Shown here: positions 28,547-40,216 of the stretch, piece by piece
Layout of the letters: each line of letters starts with the position of its first letter
How positions within the stretch are numbered: position 1 is the first letter of the stretch
DNA from: CAWAQA01 sp963784065
Lineage (GTDB): Bacteria > Acidobacteriota > Vicinamibacteria > Vicinamibacterales > UBA2999
Assembly: GCA_963784065.1 (NCBI GenBank)
Contig: CAWAQA010000001.1
Location: 124,001 to 188,000 of the forward strand
Direction: 5' to 3'
DNA length: 64,000 nt
Program-made: the position numbers and the translations under genes
Notes under the pieces: generated by a model
What the model saw: the letters and a program-made list of their open reading frames with translations, nothing else
What the model was told of the DNA's origin: nothing
Databases searched by the model: none

Positions 28547-29011
28547 TCAGGCGGCGAGGAGCGACTGCAGTTGTCCCAGGTGGTGACGCAGGTGCTGGAC
28601 GTAATCCTCCATGACGAAGCCGAGCGAGATCTGCGTCGTGCCGTCGGGAGACGTGGCGGTGCAGGCGAGCGCCGCGGGCGGTGTGACCGCGATGACATGT
28701 GCGAGATGGCGGTTGTACGCCGTCCACAGCGCCACGAGGTCGCGCCACGGCACCTCGCGATAGCGCTGCCGCGCGACCCAGGCGTTCTGGTCGTAGCCGT
28801 CGAACCGGGCGAGGTCGCCGGCCTGCGCGACGACGAACCGGCGGTGGTTGTTGCACGCGGAGTCAATGAGGTGGCCGAGCACCTCGCGGGCGCACCACGT
28901 GCCGGCGTCGGGACAAACCGTGGTCCGCCGCTCGTCGACGCCCGCAAACAGCTTCAGCGCCTCGTCGATCGTCGCGTGCAGGCCGGCGGCAATGGTGGGG
29001 GGCGTCATCAT
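28547..29011 (-). CDS. DinB family protein
   Basis: Intact four-helix-bundle protein of 154 residues. The DinB/YfiT metal-binding His pattern is visible as GHLIDSACNNHRRF (first His) and VQHLRHHLGQLQSLL at the C-terminus (two His about 90 residues later); WCAREVLGHLID is typical of the superfamily. Related enzymes are thiol transferases (bacillithiol or mycothiol) or act in stress responses, but the substrate here cannot be told from sequence. It is divergent from kup, with 84 bases between; TAAAAT lies 14 bases before the start on the minus strand. The 139 bases downstream (to 28407) show no gene. Confidence 0.83.
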   Translation of the reverse strand: MMTPPTIAAGLHATIDEALKLFAGVDERRTTVCPDAGTWCAREVLGHLIDSACNNHRRFVVAQAGDLARFDGYDQNAWVARQRYREVPWRDLVALWTAYNRHLAHVIAVTPPAALACTATSPDGTTQISLGFVMEDYVQHLRHHLGQLQSLLAA

Positions 29012-29095
29012 GGGGGTGAGGCGCTATTTTACCGCTGCACGCAGGCGTTTCGCCCGTGGCCGAGGTTGAGGACGCGTGCTATCCTCGCGGGTTGG

Positions 29096-31000
29096 ATGGA
29101 CCTTCACGGCACACCGAGTGCCCAAGGCTCGCGTAACCGGCTGTTCGGCCTCACGCTCACCGCGATCGGCGTCGTCTACGGCGACATCGGCACGAGCCCG
29201 CTGTACACGATTCGCGAGTGCTTCTTCGGCACGCACTCCGTCGCGCCGACCTATGAAAACGTCCTCGGCGTCCTCTCGCTGATCCTCTACGCGCTCATCA
29301 TCGTCGTCTCGATCAAGTACATCGCGATCGTGATGCGCGCCGACAACCAGGGCGAGGGGGCATCCTGGCGCTGACGGCGCTGCTGCCGCCGGCGGAGAAC
29401 GGGACGCGGCCCGGACGTCGGTGCTGGTCCTGCTCGGCATCTTCGGCGCCGCGCTCCTCTACGGCGACGGCATGATCACGCCGGCCATCACCGTGCTCGG
29501 CGCCATCGAAGGGTCTGCAGGTGGCCACGCCGCTCTTCGACGCCGTACGTCGTGCCGCTGTCGGTGGCGATCATCATCGGCATCTTCGTGATCCAGCAGT
29601 ACGGCACCCACCGTGTCGGCGGGCTGTTCGGTCCCGATCATGGTGGTCTGGTTCGTCGTCGATCGCCGTGCTCGGCGTGGTGCTGGATCGTCCGCGCGCC
29701 CGCCGTGCTTGGCGCGCTGGATCCGCGCCACGCGTTCAGCTTCTTCATCGACAACGGCTGGCATGGGTTCGCCGTGCTCGGCGCGGTCGTCCTGGCCGTG
29801 ACCGGCGGCGAGGCGCTCTACGCCGACATGGGCCACTTCGGCAAGCGGCCGATCCGCATGGCGTGGTTCGTGCTGGTGCTGCCCGGCGCTGATGCTCAAC
29901 TACTTCGGCCAGGGCGCGCTGCTCCTGCTCGACCCGCGCGCCGCCTCCAGCCGTTCTACCTGCTGGCGCCGACGTGGGCGCTGCTGCCGCTGGTCGTGCT
30001 GGCCACGCTCGCCGCGATCATCGCGTCGCAGGCGCTCATCTCCGGCGCGTTCTCGCTGACGCGGCAGGCGATCCAGCTCGGCTACGCGCCGCGCCTGGAC
30101 ATCGAGCACACCTCGTCGCACGAGATGGGCCAGGTCTACGTGCCGCAGGTGAACTGGGCGCTGGCCGTCTGCACCATCCTGATCGTCATCGGCTTCAGGA
30201 TCGTCGAGCGCGCTCGCCGCCGCCTACGGCATCGCCGTCACGATGACGATGGTGATCACGGCGCTGCTGCTGCACGTCGTGATGATCGAGCGCTGGAAGT
30301 GGCCGCTGCCGGCCGCGCTTGCGTGACGGCGGTGTTCCTCACGGTGGACGTCGCGCTTCTCGGCGCGAACCTGTTGAAGATCGTGCACGGCGGCTGGCTG
30401 CCGCTCGCCGTCGCGCGCGTTCGTCTTCACGCTGATGACCACATGGAAGACCGGGCGGCGGCTCGTGGCCGAGCGGCTGACGGCGCGCGCCACGCCGATC
30501 GAGGACTTCATGGCCGCGTCACCGCCGCTGCCGCCGGTGCGCGTGCCCGGCACCGCGGTGTTCATGACCGCGCAGCCGCGGGCACGCCGCCCGCGCTGGT
30601 GCACAACCTGCGCTACAACAAGGTGCTGCACGAGCACGTGGTCATCCTGACCGTGACGCACCGCGCAGGTGCCGCTACGTCGCCGCGCGAGGACCAGGTG
30701 ACGGTGGAACCGCTCGGCCACGGCATCTACAACGTGCGCGTGCAGTACGGGTTCATGCAGGACCCGGACGTGCCCGAGCGCCCTGTCGCGCGCCCGCGAG
30801 CTCGGCCTGGAGCTCGATCCGGACGACGTGACGTTCTTCCTCGGCCGCGAGACGATCATCGTCACGCACGACCGCCGGGCATGGCGATCTGGCGCGAGAA
30901 GCTGTTCGTCCTGATGGCGCGCAACGCCGTCCGCGCCACCGCATTCTTCCGTCTGCCGCCGGAGCGCGTGGTCGAGCTCGGCGTCCAGGTGGAGATGTAG
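29096..31000 (+). CDS. kup: Potassium uptake protein Kup (more than ten indels)
   Basis: Low-affinity K+/H+ symporter of the cytoplasmic membrane, about 630 residues after correction. The N-terminus has LTLTAIGVVYGDIGTSPLYT, the Kup selectivity region, and VLSLILYALIIVVSIKYI; later come LYGDGMITPAITVLGAIEG, MGHFGKRPIRMAWF, NYFGQGALLLLDP, GAFSLTRQAIQLGYAP and HEMGQVYVPQVNW. The soluble C-terminal domain includes VHNLRYNKVLHEHVVILTVT and ends FFRLPPERVVELGVQVEM. Inserted bases are at about 29514, 29542, 29636 and 29661, among others, each after a third codon position. Dropped bases fall in runs that straddle codon boundaries (for example after 29350). All conserved blocks are present, so this is not a decayed gene. 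TATCCT lies 10 bases before ATG 29096. Confidence 0.9.
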
Positions 31001-31013
31001 CCGACTCCTCCGC

Positions 31014-31464
31014 TCACGCCAGCTGTGACGTGCAGTTCGGACAGCGCGTCGCCTTGATCGAGATCGTCGACGCGCAGAACGGGCACTCCTTCGTCGTCGG
31101 CGCAGCGGCAGCCGGCTCGGTCCAGGGAGCTCTTGATGCGGTTGACCTGCTTCACCAGCATGAACACGGCGAAGGCGACGATCAGGAACGCGATGATGTC
31201 GTTGATGAACTGGCCGTAGGCGATGACCGGGATGCCCTTCGCCTTCGCCTCGGCCAGCGACAGCGGGATGCCTTTCGACGTGTCGAGCACGTAGAACAGG
31301 CTCGAGAAGTCGATGCGGCCGAGCAGCAGGCCGAACGGCGGCATGATGATCCCTTCGACGAGCGACGTCACGATGCGTGCCGAAGGCCGCGCCGATGACG
31401 ACGCCGACGGCGAGGTCGATGACGTTGCCGCGCGCGATGAATCGCGGAATTCTTTCAACATCAC
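31014..31464 (-). CDS. mscL: Large-conductance mechanosensitive channel MscL with C-terminal zinc ribbon (indels)
   Basis: Pentameric osmotic safety valve. MLKEFR-FIARGNVIDLAVG and VVIGAAFG form the N-terminal helix and TM1 with the pore-lining GNVIDLAVGVVIGAAFG; IVTSLVEGIIMPPFGLLLG and QFINDIIAFLIVAFAVFML give the loop and TM2. After KQVNRIK the frame shifts, and the other frame ends with KECPFCASTISIKATRCPNC and TSQLA, a treble-clef or zinc-ribbon tail seen in many MscL proteins. Frame changes occur near 31445 (third base of GAx missing) and 31375 (ACG [C] ATC), and again near 31120. It starts at GTG 31464 or ATG 31461, overlapping the stop of the upstream gene. Confidence 0.9.
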
Positions 31465-32043
31465 CGCACCACGACGCGGCGTTCGAGCCGCGCCTGACGG
31501 GCCGCCGGCGCGCCTCCTGCGCCGGCGAGGGCGGCCGCAACGACCGCGAGCACAGTATCTGTCTCATTGCATAGCCTCTTGTAGAACCCCTGTGGCTGAT
31601 CGACCTCTGGATGCCGGTAGGTGTAGCCGGCCCGATCAGCCCCAGCACGACCATCGACCCGGGCGCCAGCACCGGCGTGGCGCCGGTCAGGCTTTCGCGT
31701 ACCAGTGCGACGCCGCGCAGCTGCGGATACATCTCGAGCTCGAACGCGGAGTTGCCGTCGTAGTGCAGGCCGACACCGGCAGCACCGGCGGCCAGAAACA
31801 GTGTTGCGACCAGCTGCAGCGCACGTACACTTGCTGCGCGCGGGGCAGCGATCTGCCACAGGACGGCGCCGAGACCGAAGCGCGAGCAGGACGAGCGGCG
31901 CCATCTGAAACGCGGTCTCGTAGTGGCCGAGCAGGAGGAGCTCGGCGCCGGTGCCGAGGATGCCGGCGAGCAGCGTGCCGATCAGGAGGCGACGGACCGG
32001 CGCTGACGCGCCGGACGTCAGGGGCGGATGGACCAGTAGACAT
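31461..32043 (-). CDS. Hypothetical multi-span membrane protein upstream of mscL (indels)
   Basis: Joined across frames, this gives about 190 residues with three or four hydrophobic segments: VRRLLIGTLLAGILGTGAEL, MAPLVLLALG, a middle helix, then MYPQLRGVALVRESLTGATP, VLAPGSMVVLGLIG and a final TYRHPEVDQPQGFYKR followed by TVLAVVAAALAGAGG. The ATG at 32043 is the nearest start, but the helix-bearing frame is offset from it, so the N-terminus is uncertain. The frame ending RRVVVR stops at 31461, overlapping the mscL start as TGATG, which suggests translational coupling. I do not recognise the family. Confidence 0.5.
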
Positions 32044-32105
32044 CCGGGCGCCACGTTATCACGTGGCCCCCGTCTTGCGTATGTGGAGAAGGAAAGGAGC
32101 CACAC

Positions 32106-32579
32106 ATGCGGATTCTGTCGGGAATCGTCGTCGTGACTCTCGTGTTTGCCGTCGGGTTGCCGCGGGTCACGACATCGGCCGCGCCCGCGGCGGCCGGCGC
32201 GCAGGCGCAGGCGCGCATGACCGAAGCGGATTACGACGCGCTGATGAAAAAGGTCGGGCCGACCAACGGCGCGATGCGCATGAAGCTGATGGGCGGCATG
32301 CTGAAGGACGCGGCGACCGACGCGCAGGCGCTGGCGGCCTGTTCGGCGACGTCGAGAAGTTCTGGGCGCAGCACAACAAACAGGACGCCGTGAAGTGGGC
32401 CGCGGAGGCGCGGACCAGTAGCGTCCGAAGTCGCCGGCGCCGCGGCGGCCGGCGACGGGATGAAGGCGCAGACGGCGGCCGACAACATCCTCGGCGCCTG
32501 CAAGCAGTGCCACGGCATGTACCGCGAGGGCGACGCTCAGAGCGGCTTCCGCATCAAGCCGGGGACCCTGACCGAGTAG
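32106..32579 (+). CDS. Class II cytochrome c (cytochrome c') (indels)
   Basis: ATG 32106 has GGAAAGGAG upstream and encodes a signal peptide (MRILSGIVVVTLVFAVGLP). The mature four-helix protein contains MTEADYDALMKKVGPTNGAM, LMGGMLKDAATDAQAL, LFGDVEKFWAQHNKQDAVKW and, near the C-terminus, NILGACKQCHGMYREG, where CKQCH is the CxxCH haem-binding site. A C-terminal haem motif on a four-helix bundle defines class II cytochromes c, periplasmic proteins that bind NO or act in stress and electron transfer. Frame changes occur near 32335 and 32415. The corrected length is about 157 residues. Confidence 0.85.
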
Positions 32580-32635
32580 CCGGTCAGCGGAAGTGGGCGG
32601 GCAGTCACACCGCCCACTTGCCACCGCCCACGTCC

Positions 32636-34335
<1,700 letters not shown>

Positions 34336-34396
34336 ACCCCGCCCGGACGGCGCGTCGCGTGTTAGCCTGAATCGTTCTTTCCAAGGAGTTTTTCAG

Positions 34397-36001
34397 ATGT
34401 TCAGGCTCATGTTCCTGGCCGTGGCGCTGACCATGGCGTGGCCGGCGGCTGCGCAGGATCTCCCGGTCCGCGGCGTCTCTCCACTCTCAATCGAGGTCGA
34501 CGGGCGGGCGTTGCCGCAGCTCGACGCAGACGTGGTGGCGCTGCCCGTCTTCGGCGACGAGGACCCGCTCGCCACCGCGCTCAAGGGCGCCGGTCCCGAG
34601 CTGACCGCGGCGGTCAATGCTGTGCGGACCCAGCGCGCGATCACCGGCGACCTCGCCGTCACGTCCATCTTCGGGCCGCGCGGGCTGGCCACACCGCGTC
34701 TGCTCCTCGTGCAGGCGGGGAGCGAGCAGGGTGTGAACGCCGATCGGCTGCGCCGCCTGGCGGGCGCGGTGGTCCGAGCCGTACACGGGCAGCAGGTGCG
34801 CTCGGTCGCGCTCTTCGTGCGCGGCCCGATCACGGGAGGCGACGCCGCCCGCGTGATCGCCGAAGGCGCTGTCCTCGGGCTCTTCGATCCCGGCCTGCAC
34901 AAGTCGGGATCGCGCGCTCCCGCGCTGGCCACGCTGCGAGTGGCCGGCGTGGGCGCCTCGTCGGCTGCGCTGACCGCGGCGGTTGAACGGGGCCGGATCA
35001 ATGGCGACGCGCAGAACCTCGCGCGCTCGATCACGCAGGAACCGTCCAACCAGATGACGCCCGAACACATGGCGCAGCACGCGCGCCGGATCGCGAAGGA
35101 GTCCAGCCTCGAGGTCGAGATCTTCGAGGAGCGGCAGATCGCGTCGATGGGCATGGGCGGGATCATTGCCGTCGGACAGGGTGCCGCGGCGGCGCCGCGC
35201 TTCATCGTGCTCCGCTACCGCGCGCCGCAGCCGACCGCCACTACGCTCGCCCTGGCCGGCAAGGGCGTAACGTTCGACTCCGGCGGCATCACCCTCAAGC
35301 CGGGCGCGAACATGTATCAGATGAAGGGCGACATGGCGGGGGGCGCCGCCGTGCTCGCCGCGATGCAGATCATCGGGCGCACGCGGCCCGCGGTGAACGT
35401 GATCGGGCTCGTGCCCGCGGTCATGAACCTGCCGAGCGGCACGGCGCAGCGGCCGGGCGACGTCTGGACGGGGCTGTCGGGGAAGACCGTCGAGGTGATG
35501 AGCACCGACGCCGAGGGACGCATGATCCTCTCCGACGCCCTCACCTACGCCCTGCGGCAGAACGCCACCCATCTCGTTGACGTGGCCACGCTCACCGGCG
35601 CCATCGTCACCGCGCTCGGCGACGTACACACGGGGGCCTTCGCGTCCGACGATGCGCTCTTCGAGTCGCTGACGGCATCGGCGAGGCGCACTGGCGAGAG
35701 CTTCTGGCGCATGCCCATCGACGAGGAATATGCGCGCGGCATCCGCGGCAGCCTGGTGGCGGATCTGAACGAGACCGGCGGCCAGGCGGGCGCGTCGGTG
35801 GGGGCGAAGTTCCTGCAGCAGTTCACCGACGGCAAGCCGTGGATTCATCTCGACATCGCGGGCACGTCCTGGCCGGCGAACGCGGGGCCGCACATGGCGG
35901 GCGGACCCACGGGCGTGACGTCGCGCACGCTCGCCGAGCTCGCGCACACGCTGGGCTCCGATTCCCTCCGGCTGAAGCCGGAAGCCACGGGCAACAACTG
36001 A
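34397..36001 (+). CDS. pepA: Leucyl aminopeptidase M17 with signal peptide
   Basis: Intact protein of 534 residues with AAGGAG nine bases before ATG 34397. A clear signal peptide (MFRLMFLAVALTMAWPAAAQ) predicts export, unlike the usual cytoplasmic PepA. The N-terminal macro-like domain (residues 30-190) is followed by the catalytic domain with metal ligands in AGKGVTFDSGGITLKPG (Lys, Asp), MKGDMAGGAAVL (Asp) and MSTDAEGRMILSDAL (Asp, Glu, Arg). VDVATLTGAIVTALG and WPANAGPHMAGGPTGVTSRTL follow. The last residues (SLRLKPEATGNN) are encoded by a CCGGCTGAAGCCGG palindrome, so the repeat has extended the C-terminus. The gene is convergent with the phosphodiesterase gene. Confidence 0.94.
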   Translation: MFRLMFLAVALTMAWPAAAQDLPVRGVSPLSIEVDGRALPQLDADVVALPVFGDEDPLATALKGAGPELTAAVNAVRTQRAITGDLAVTSIFGPRGLATPRLLLVQAGSEQGVNADRLRRLAGAVVRAVHGQQVRSVALFVRGPITGGDAARVIAEGAVLGLFDPGLHKSGSRAPALATLRVAGVGASSAALTAAVERGRINGDAQNLARSITQEPSNQMTPEHMAQHARRIAKESSLEVEIFEERQIASMGMGGIIAVGQGAAAAPRFIVLRYRAPQPTATTLALAGKGVTFDSGGITLKPGANMYQMKGDMAGGAAVLAAMQIIGRTRPAVNVIGLVPAVMNLPSGTAQRPGDVWTGLSGKTVEVMSTDAEGRMILSDALTYALRQNATHLVDVATLTGAIVTALGDVHTGAFASDDALFESLTASARRTGESFWRMPIDEEYARGIRGSLVADLNETGGQAGASVGAKFLQQFTDGKPWIHLDIAGTSWPANAGPHMAGGPTGVTSRTLAELAHTLGSDSLRLKPEATGNN

Positions 36002-36050
36002 AGTGCCAGCTGCGTACACGGGCCGGCGTCAGCCGGCCCGCGGCCGCAAC
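35960..36050. repeat. Palindromic repeats at the pepA 3' end
   Basis: CTCCGGCTGAAGCCGGAAGC (about 35967-35987) lies within the pepA coding region, and GGGCCGGCGTCAGCCGGCCC (36020-36039) lies just beyond its stop, before the convergent gene. Confidence 0.7.
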
Positions 36051-36060
36051 CGCGAGGAGA

Positions 36061-37301
36061 TCATCGCAACAACTGACGCGCGACGGCCGGGTCGCCGTCG
36101 TTCTTGACCGGAGTCAGTCCGAGAATGCCGGCGAGCGCGTTGTAGATGTGCACGTTCTCGAACGCCGGTACCGTCACGCCCTGCCTGAACGCCGGTCCCG
36201 CCGCCACGAAGAGGGCGTGCATCGACTGGTTGCGCGGATCGTACCCATGCTGTCCGCCGGCGCCGCGCACCAGCCGCTCGAAGATGTCCCTGAGGTTGCT
36301 TCGCCGCATCACCTGCCAGCCGTCGTCCATCACGCCGACGATCGGCGGGATGCGCGGGTGGTCACGGTAGTGCCAGTGGCCCGGCGTCTGGTCGCCGGCG
36401 GTAGACCTTCGAGGCGCGGATGCCCGTTGGCGAGCGTGCGATAGACCGCTTCTTCCTTCCCCCGTTTGGGGAAGATGCCGAGCGTCGGGTTGAGGTCCGA
36501 AATCGCCACGTCGTCCAGTGAGATGTAGTCGTCCAGGATGACGACGCGGCTCGTGCTCGTCGCCGACATGCCGTGATCCGACACGACGACGATATTGACG
36601 CCGTCCAGCAGGGCTCGCCGCTCCAGTCCTTCGATGAGCTGGCCGAGATAGCCGTCCACGCGCAGCATCGCCTCCCGCACCGCCTCTGAGTCGGGACCGT
36701 CGGCATGCCCGGCGGTGTCGGTGTCCTCGAAGTAAAGCGTGATGAACCTCGGGCGATCCGCGGCCGGGAGATCGAGCCATTCCAGCACGCGGTCGACGCG
36801 GGCGGCGCCCGGCGTGCCTTCGTTGTACGCCTCCCAGTATCGCGGCCGTATACCGCGGATCGGCGCTTCCGAACCAGGCCAGAAGAGCGGGGCGGTCGGC
36901 AGTCCCGCTCGCTCGGCTGTGACCCAGATCGGCTCGCCGTCCCACCACATCGAATCCTTGACCTCGTCCCGCCGCGCGAGGGTGAACAGGCGCTGCGTCG
37001 GATCGTCCCAGATGTTGTTGGCGACGATGCCGTGGCGGCCCGGATAGAGGCCCGTGACGATCGAGTAGTGGTTGGGGAACGTCTTCGAGGGAAACCCCGG
37101 AATCAGCCCCTCCGCCCTGACGCCGCGGGCCATCAGCCGCTGCAGGTTCGGCACCGGCGCCCGCATGTGATAGTCCCAGCGCCAGCCGTCGAAGGAAATG
37201 AGGATGACCGTCGGCTCGAGGCCGCCCGGCTGCTGCGCCCGCGCCGCGGGCATGGCGAGGGCCGCACCTGCCAGCAGCAGGAGGAAAATGGCGCGCCGCA
37301 C
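36061..37301 (-). CDS. Secreted alkaline-phosphatase-superfamily nucleotide pyrophosphatase/phosphodiesterase (one indel)
   Basis: GTG 37301 begins a signal peptide (VRRAIFLLLLAGAALAMPAA). The catalytic domain has the metal and nucleophile region VILISFDGWRWDY (Asp) and GLIPGFPSKTFPNHYSIVTG (Thr nucleophile in SKTFPNH), then YFEDTDTAGHADGPDS and VVVSDHGMS with further zinc ligands, matching ectonucleotide pyrophosphatase/phosphodiesterase (NPP) enzymes. The frame changes near 36397 (third base of GCx missing), after which HWHYRDHPRIPPIVGVMDDG continues the domain with a final His ligand. The corrected length is about 413 residues. It is divergent from nfeD, and both genes have -10-like boxes close to their start codons. 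Confidence 0.88.
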
Positions 37302-37307
37302 CCGCTG

Positions 37308-37313
37308 AGTCTA
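37308..37313 (-). promoter_or_regulatory. -10 box upstream of the phosphodiesterase gene, leaderless spacing
   Basis: TAGACT on the minus strand ends six bases before the GTG start at 37301, predicting an mRNA that begins at the start codon. Confidence 0.5.
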
Positions 37314-37384
37314 TCAATCCTGAGATCCCAAATCCCATTGCAGGACCACGAATCACAAGCCACGAATCGAAAATGGTTTGGGCC

Positions 37385-37390
37385 TACAAT
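37385..37390 (+). promoter_or_regulatory. -10 box upstream of nfeD, leaderless spacing
   Basis: TACAAT (5 of 6) ends six bases before ATG 37397. The -35 position has no clear hexamer. It lies about 75 bases from the divergent TAGACT. Confidence 0.5.
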
Positions 37391-37396
37391 CCCGCC

Positions 37397-38744
37397 ATGG
37401 CGTGGCTGTGTGCGCTGCTGGCGGGCCTGCTCCTGGTCATCGGGACCGCCGTCCCGTCCGCGCAGGTCCCCGAACGTCCGCTGGCGCTGGTCGCCGAGTT
37501 CGACGGGATCGTGCATCCCGTGTCCGCCGAGTACCTGAACGGCATCATCGACCAGGCGGACACGTCGGGCGCCGACGTCGTGCGTGTTCGTGCTGCGAAA
37601 CGCCCGGCGGCCTGCTCGATTCCACGCGCGCGATCGTCTCGCGGATGATCACCTCGCGCGCTCCGGTCGTCGTCTTCGTCGGCCCGTCGGGCGCTCGCGC
37701 CGCGTCCGCCGGCTTCATCATCACGCTGGCCGCCGACGTCGCCGTGATGGCGCCGGGCACGCACATCGGCGCGGCCCACCCGGTGTCGGGCACGCGGCCA
37801 GCAGATGGACGAGACGATGTCGGCGAAGGTCGCATCCGACACCGCCGCCTACGCCCGTTCGCTCGCGCAGGCGCGCATGCGCAACGCCGAGCTGGCGGCA
37901 GCAGGCGGTGACGGAAAGCCGCGCCTTCACCGACCGCGAGGCGCTCGAGGCGACGCCTCCGCTCATCGACTTCGTCGCGCAGCGACGTCGACGACGTGCT
38001 CCGCAAGCTCGATGGCCGGACGATTCGCCGCTTCGACGGCCGGGCGGTCACGGTGCGACACGGCGAATGCCGAGGTGCAGCGGGTCGAGATGACGCGCCG
38101 GCAGCGGTTTCTCAGCGCCATCGCGCATCCGCAGGTGGCCTACATGCTGCTGACGCTCGGAATCCTCGGGCTGACCGTGGAGCTCTGGAACCCCGGCGCC
38201 ATCGCCCCCGGTGTCGCCGGCGGCGTGTGCGCTGCTGCTCGCGTTCTTCGCCTTCCAGATCGTCCCCGTGAACACGGCGGGACTGCTGCTGATCCTCTTC
38301 GGCCTCGCCCTGCTGGTGCTGGAGCTCAAGGTGCCGAGCTTCGGCGTGCTCGGCGTCGGCGGCACCGTCAGCCTCGTCATCGGCTCCGTCATGATGACCC
38401 GCGAAGTGCCGGGCATCCGCGTCGGCCTCGGCGTCATACTCCCCGCGGCGTTCGCGCTCGCCGCGATCGTGCTGGTCCTCGGCCGTCTCGCGTTGCGGGC
38501 GCAACGCCTGCCGCCGGCGACCGGCCTCGAGGCGATGCTCGGCGAAGTGGGACGGACGCGGACGCCGGTGGCGTCGGATGCGCCGGGCCACGTGGATGTC
38601 CATGGCGAGATCTGGCGCGCGATCAGCCAGGTGCCCCTTCCGCCCGGAGCGCCGGTGCGCGTCGTCGAGGTTAACGGTCTGACGCTGGTCGTGGAGCCGG
38701 TCAACGGCGCCATGGCCGAAGGAGCACACGCATGGAAGGCCTGA
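37397..38744 (+). CDS. nfeD: NfeD family membrane-bound ClpP-class serine protease (indels)
   Basis: Long-form NfeD. A signal helix (MAWLCALLAGLLLVIGTAV) precedes a ClpP-like domain: EFDGIVHPVSAEYLNGIIDQ, VFVLETPGGLLDSTRAIVSR, VVVFVGPSGARAASAGFII with the Ser nucleophile region (ARAASAG), and THIGAAHPVSG. Four or five membrane spans follow (QVAYMLLTLGILGLTVELWN, GGVCALLLAFFAFQIVPV, LLILFGLALLVLELK) and then a C-terminal OB-fold (GRTRTPVASDAPGHVDVHGE, VNGLTLVVEPV). Extra bases occur near 37585-37600 (GTG [C] GTG; CTG [C] GAA), and frame changes near 37800, 37910, 37985, 38070 and 38228. The stop overlaps the slipin gene by 13 bases, the usual NfeD-slipin operon; together they are membrane-quality-control proteins. 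Confidence 0.9.
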
Positions 38745-39502
38745 CGATCTCCCCCGCTTTGATCCTCGTCGTCGTCATTGCGTTTTATCTGATCACCTCC
38801 ATCCAGATCCTGAACGAGTACGAGCGCGGCGTGATCTTCCGGCTCGGCAAGCTCCTGCCGCAGCCCAAAGGGCCGGGCGTCGTCTTCGTGTTCCGCCCGA
38901 TCGATCGCATCGTCACGCATCAGCCTGCGGACGGTCGTGCTCGACGTGCCGCCGCAGGACATCATCAGCCGCGACAACGTGTCGGTGAAGGTGAACGCCG
39001 TCGTCTACTTCCGGGTCATCGATCCACGCCGGGCCGTCGTCGAAGTCGAGAACTACATGTACGCCACGTCACAGCTGGCGCAGACGACGCTGCGCAGCGT
39101 GCTCGGGCAGGCGGAGCTCGACGACCTGCTCTCCGAACGCGATCGCCTGAACCAGCAGCTGCAGCAGATCCTCGACAACCAGACGGACCCGTGGGGCATC
39201 AAGGTGTCGGCGGTCGAGGTCAAGCACGTGGACCTGCCGCAGGACATGCAGCGCGCGATGGCGCGGCAGGCCGAAGCCGAGCGCGAGAAGCGCGCGAAGA
39301 TCATCCATGCCGAGGGCGAGCTGATCGCGTCCGAGAAGCTGGCGCAGGCGGCAGGCGTGCTCGAACCGCGAGCCGATCGGCGATCACGCTGCGCTACCTG
39401 CAGACGCTGACCGATATTGCCGCCGAGCAGAATTCGACGATCGTCTTCCCCTTGCCCATCGAACTGATGCGCCTGCTCGGAAACACCGCGGATCGGCGGT
39501 AG
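38732..39502 (+). CDS. Slipin (SPFH/stomatin family) (indels)
   Basis: About 255 residues. An N-terminal membrane hairpin (LILVVVIAFYLITSIQI) is followed by the SPFH domain: NEYERGVIFRLGKLL, GPGVVFVFRPIDRIV, then RTVVLDVPPQDIISRDNVSV and VNAVVYFRVIDPRRAVVEVE. A coiled coil comes next (RQAEAEREKRAKIIHAEGEL) and the tail ALRYLQTLTDIAAEQNST-like FPLPIELM closes it. The frame changes at 38918 (ACG [C] ATC) and near 39370-39382. The start ATG lies inside the end of nfeD. Slipin partners NfeD, whose protease is reported in archaea to cut the slipin C-terminus. Confidence 0.92.
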   Translation: MEGLTISPALILVVVIAFYLITSIQILNEYERGVIFRLGKLLPQPKGPGVVFVFRPIDRIVTHQPADGRARRAAAGHHQPRQRVGEGERRRLLPGHRSTPGRRRSRELHVRHVTAGADDAAQRARAGGARRPALRTRSPEPAAAADPRQPDGPVGHQGVGGRGQARGPAAGHAARDGAAGRSRAREAREDHPCRGRADRVREAGAGGRRARTASRSAITLRYLQTLTDIAAEQNSTIVFPLPIELMRLLGNTADRR

Positions 39503-39543
39503 ACGCACAGGATGCGCGCATGGAGGGAGACTGGAGCCGAGCG

Positions 39544-39549
39544 TATACT
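39544..39549 (+). promoter_or_regulatory. -10 box upstream of the bicupin gene, leaderless spacing
   Basis: TATACT (5 of 6) ends seven bases before ATG 39557, so the gene has its own promoter independent of nfeD-slipin, with a predicted leaderless start. Confidence 0.5.
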
Positions 39550-39556
39550 GGCCTCC

Positions 39557-40216
39557 ATGCTCCCAAGGCTCCCTGTCGTTCTCGCGCTGCTGCTGTGTGC
39601 CGCCCCGCTGGGCGCGCAGGCGCCGGGCTTCACCGTGATGCCGGTGCTCGACAATGCGACGGTGACGGCTGTCAGGCTGAAGCTCGCGCCCGGCGCGAAG
39701 GAGCAGCCGCACACGCACCCATACACCATGCTCGTGGTGGTCCTGACCCTCGGCGAGATGGAGATGTACAACGGGGAGGTCCACACGAAGAGCCCGCGCA
39801 AGCCGGGTGACCTCGAGTACGTCGGCGCCGGCGTCTCACATCACAGCGGGAACGTCGGCGCGATGCCGCTCGACGCGCTGGTGCTCGCCATCAAGGCCGA
39901 CCGCGTGCGCGGTGGCACCGCGCCGCCGGCGCAGGCGCTGCCCGGCGTCACGCGAACGCCAATGCTCGACAAGCCCGACGTGATCGTCACACGCCTCGAG
40001 TTCGAGGCCGAGGTGCGCGAGGCCGTTCACACGCATCCGTACGATCTGCTCGTCGTCCCGACAACGCCGGCGCGGCTGGACGTCCAGATCGGCGACAAGA
40101 AGAGCGTGCGCGGCTACGCGGTCGGCGAGGCCTTCTTCATCCCGCGCAACGTGCCGCACGCGGTCGCGAACGTGGGGACCTCCTCGTTCCGCCTCCTGAG
40201 CATCAGGTTCAAGTGA
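39557..40216 (+). CDS. Secreted two-domain cupin protein
   Basis: Intact protein of 219 residues with signal peptide MLPRLPVVLALLLCAAPLGA. Two cupin domains repeat the same pattern: residues 25-120 with EQPHTHPYTMLVVVLTLGEM and VGAGVSHHSGNVGAMPLDAL, and residues 125-219 with EAVHTHPYDLLVVPTTPARL and FIPRNVPHAVANVG. Each carries the HxH pair and a later His that bind a metal in cupins. The function is not predictable from the fold. It is a single gene between slipin and the metallophosphatase gene. Confidence 0.83.
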   Translation: MLPRLPVVLALLLCAAPLGAQAPGFTVMPVLDNATVTAVRLKLAPGAKEQPHTHPYTMLVVVLTLGEMEMYNGEVHTKSPRKPGDLEYVGAGVSHHSGNVGAMPLDALVLAIKADRVRGGTAPPAQALPGVTRTPMLDKPDVIVTRLEFEAEVREAVHTHPYDLLVVPTTPARLDVQIGDKKSVRGYAVGEAFFIPRNVPHAVANVGTSSFRLLSIRFK

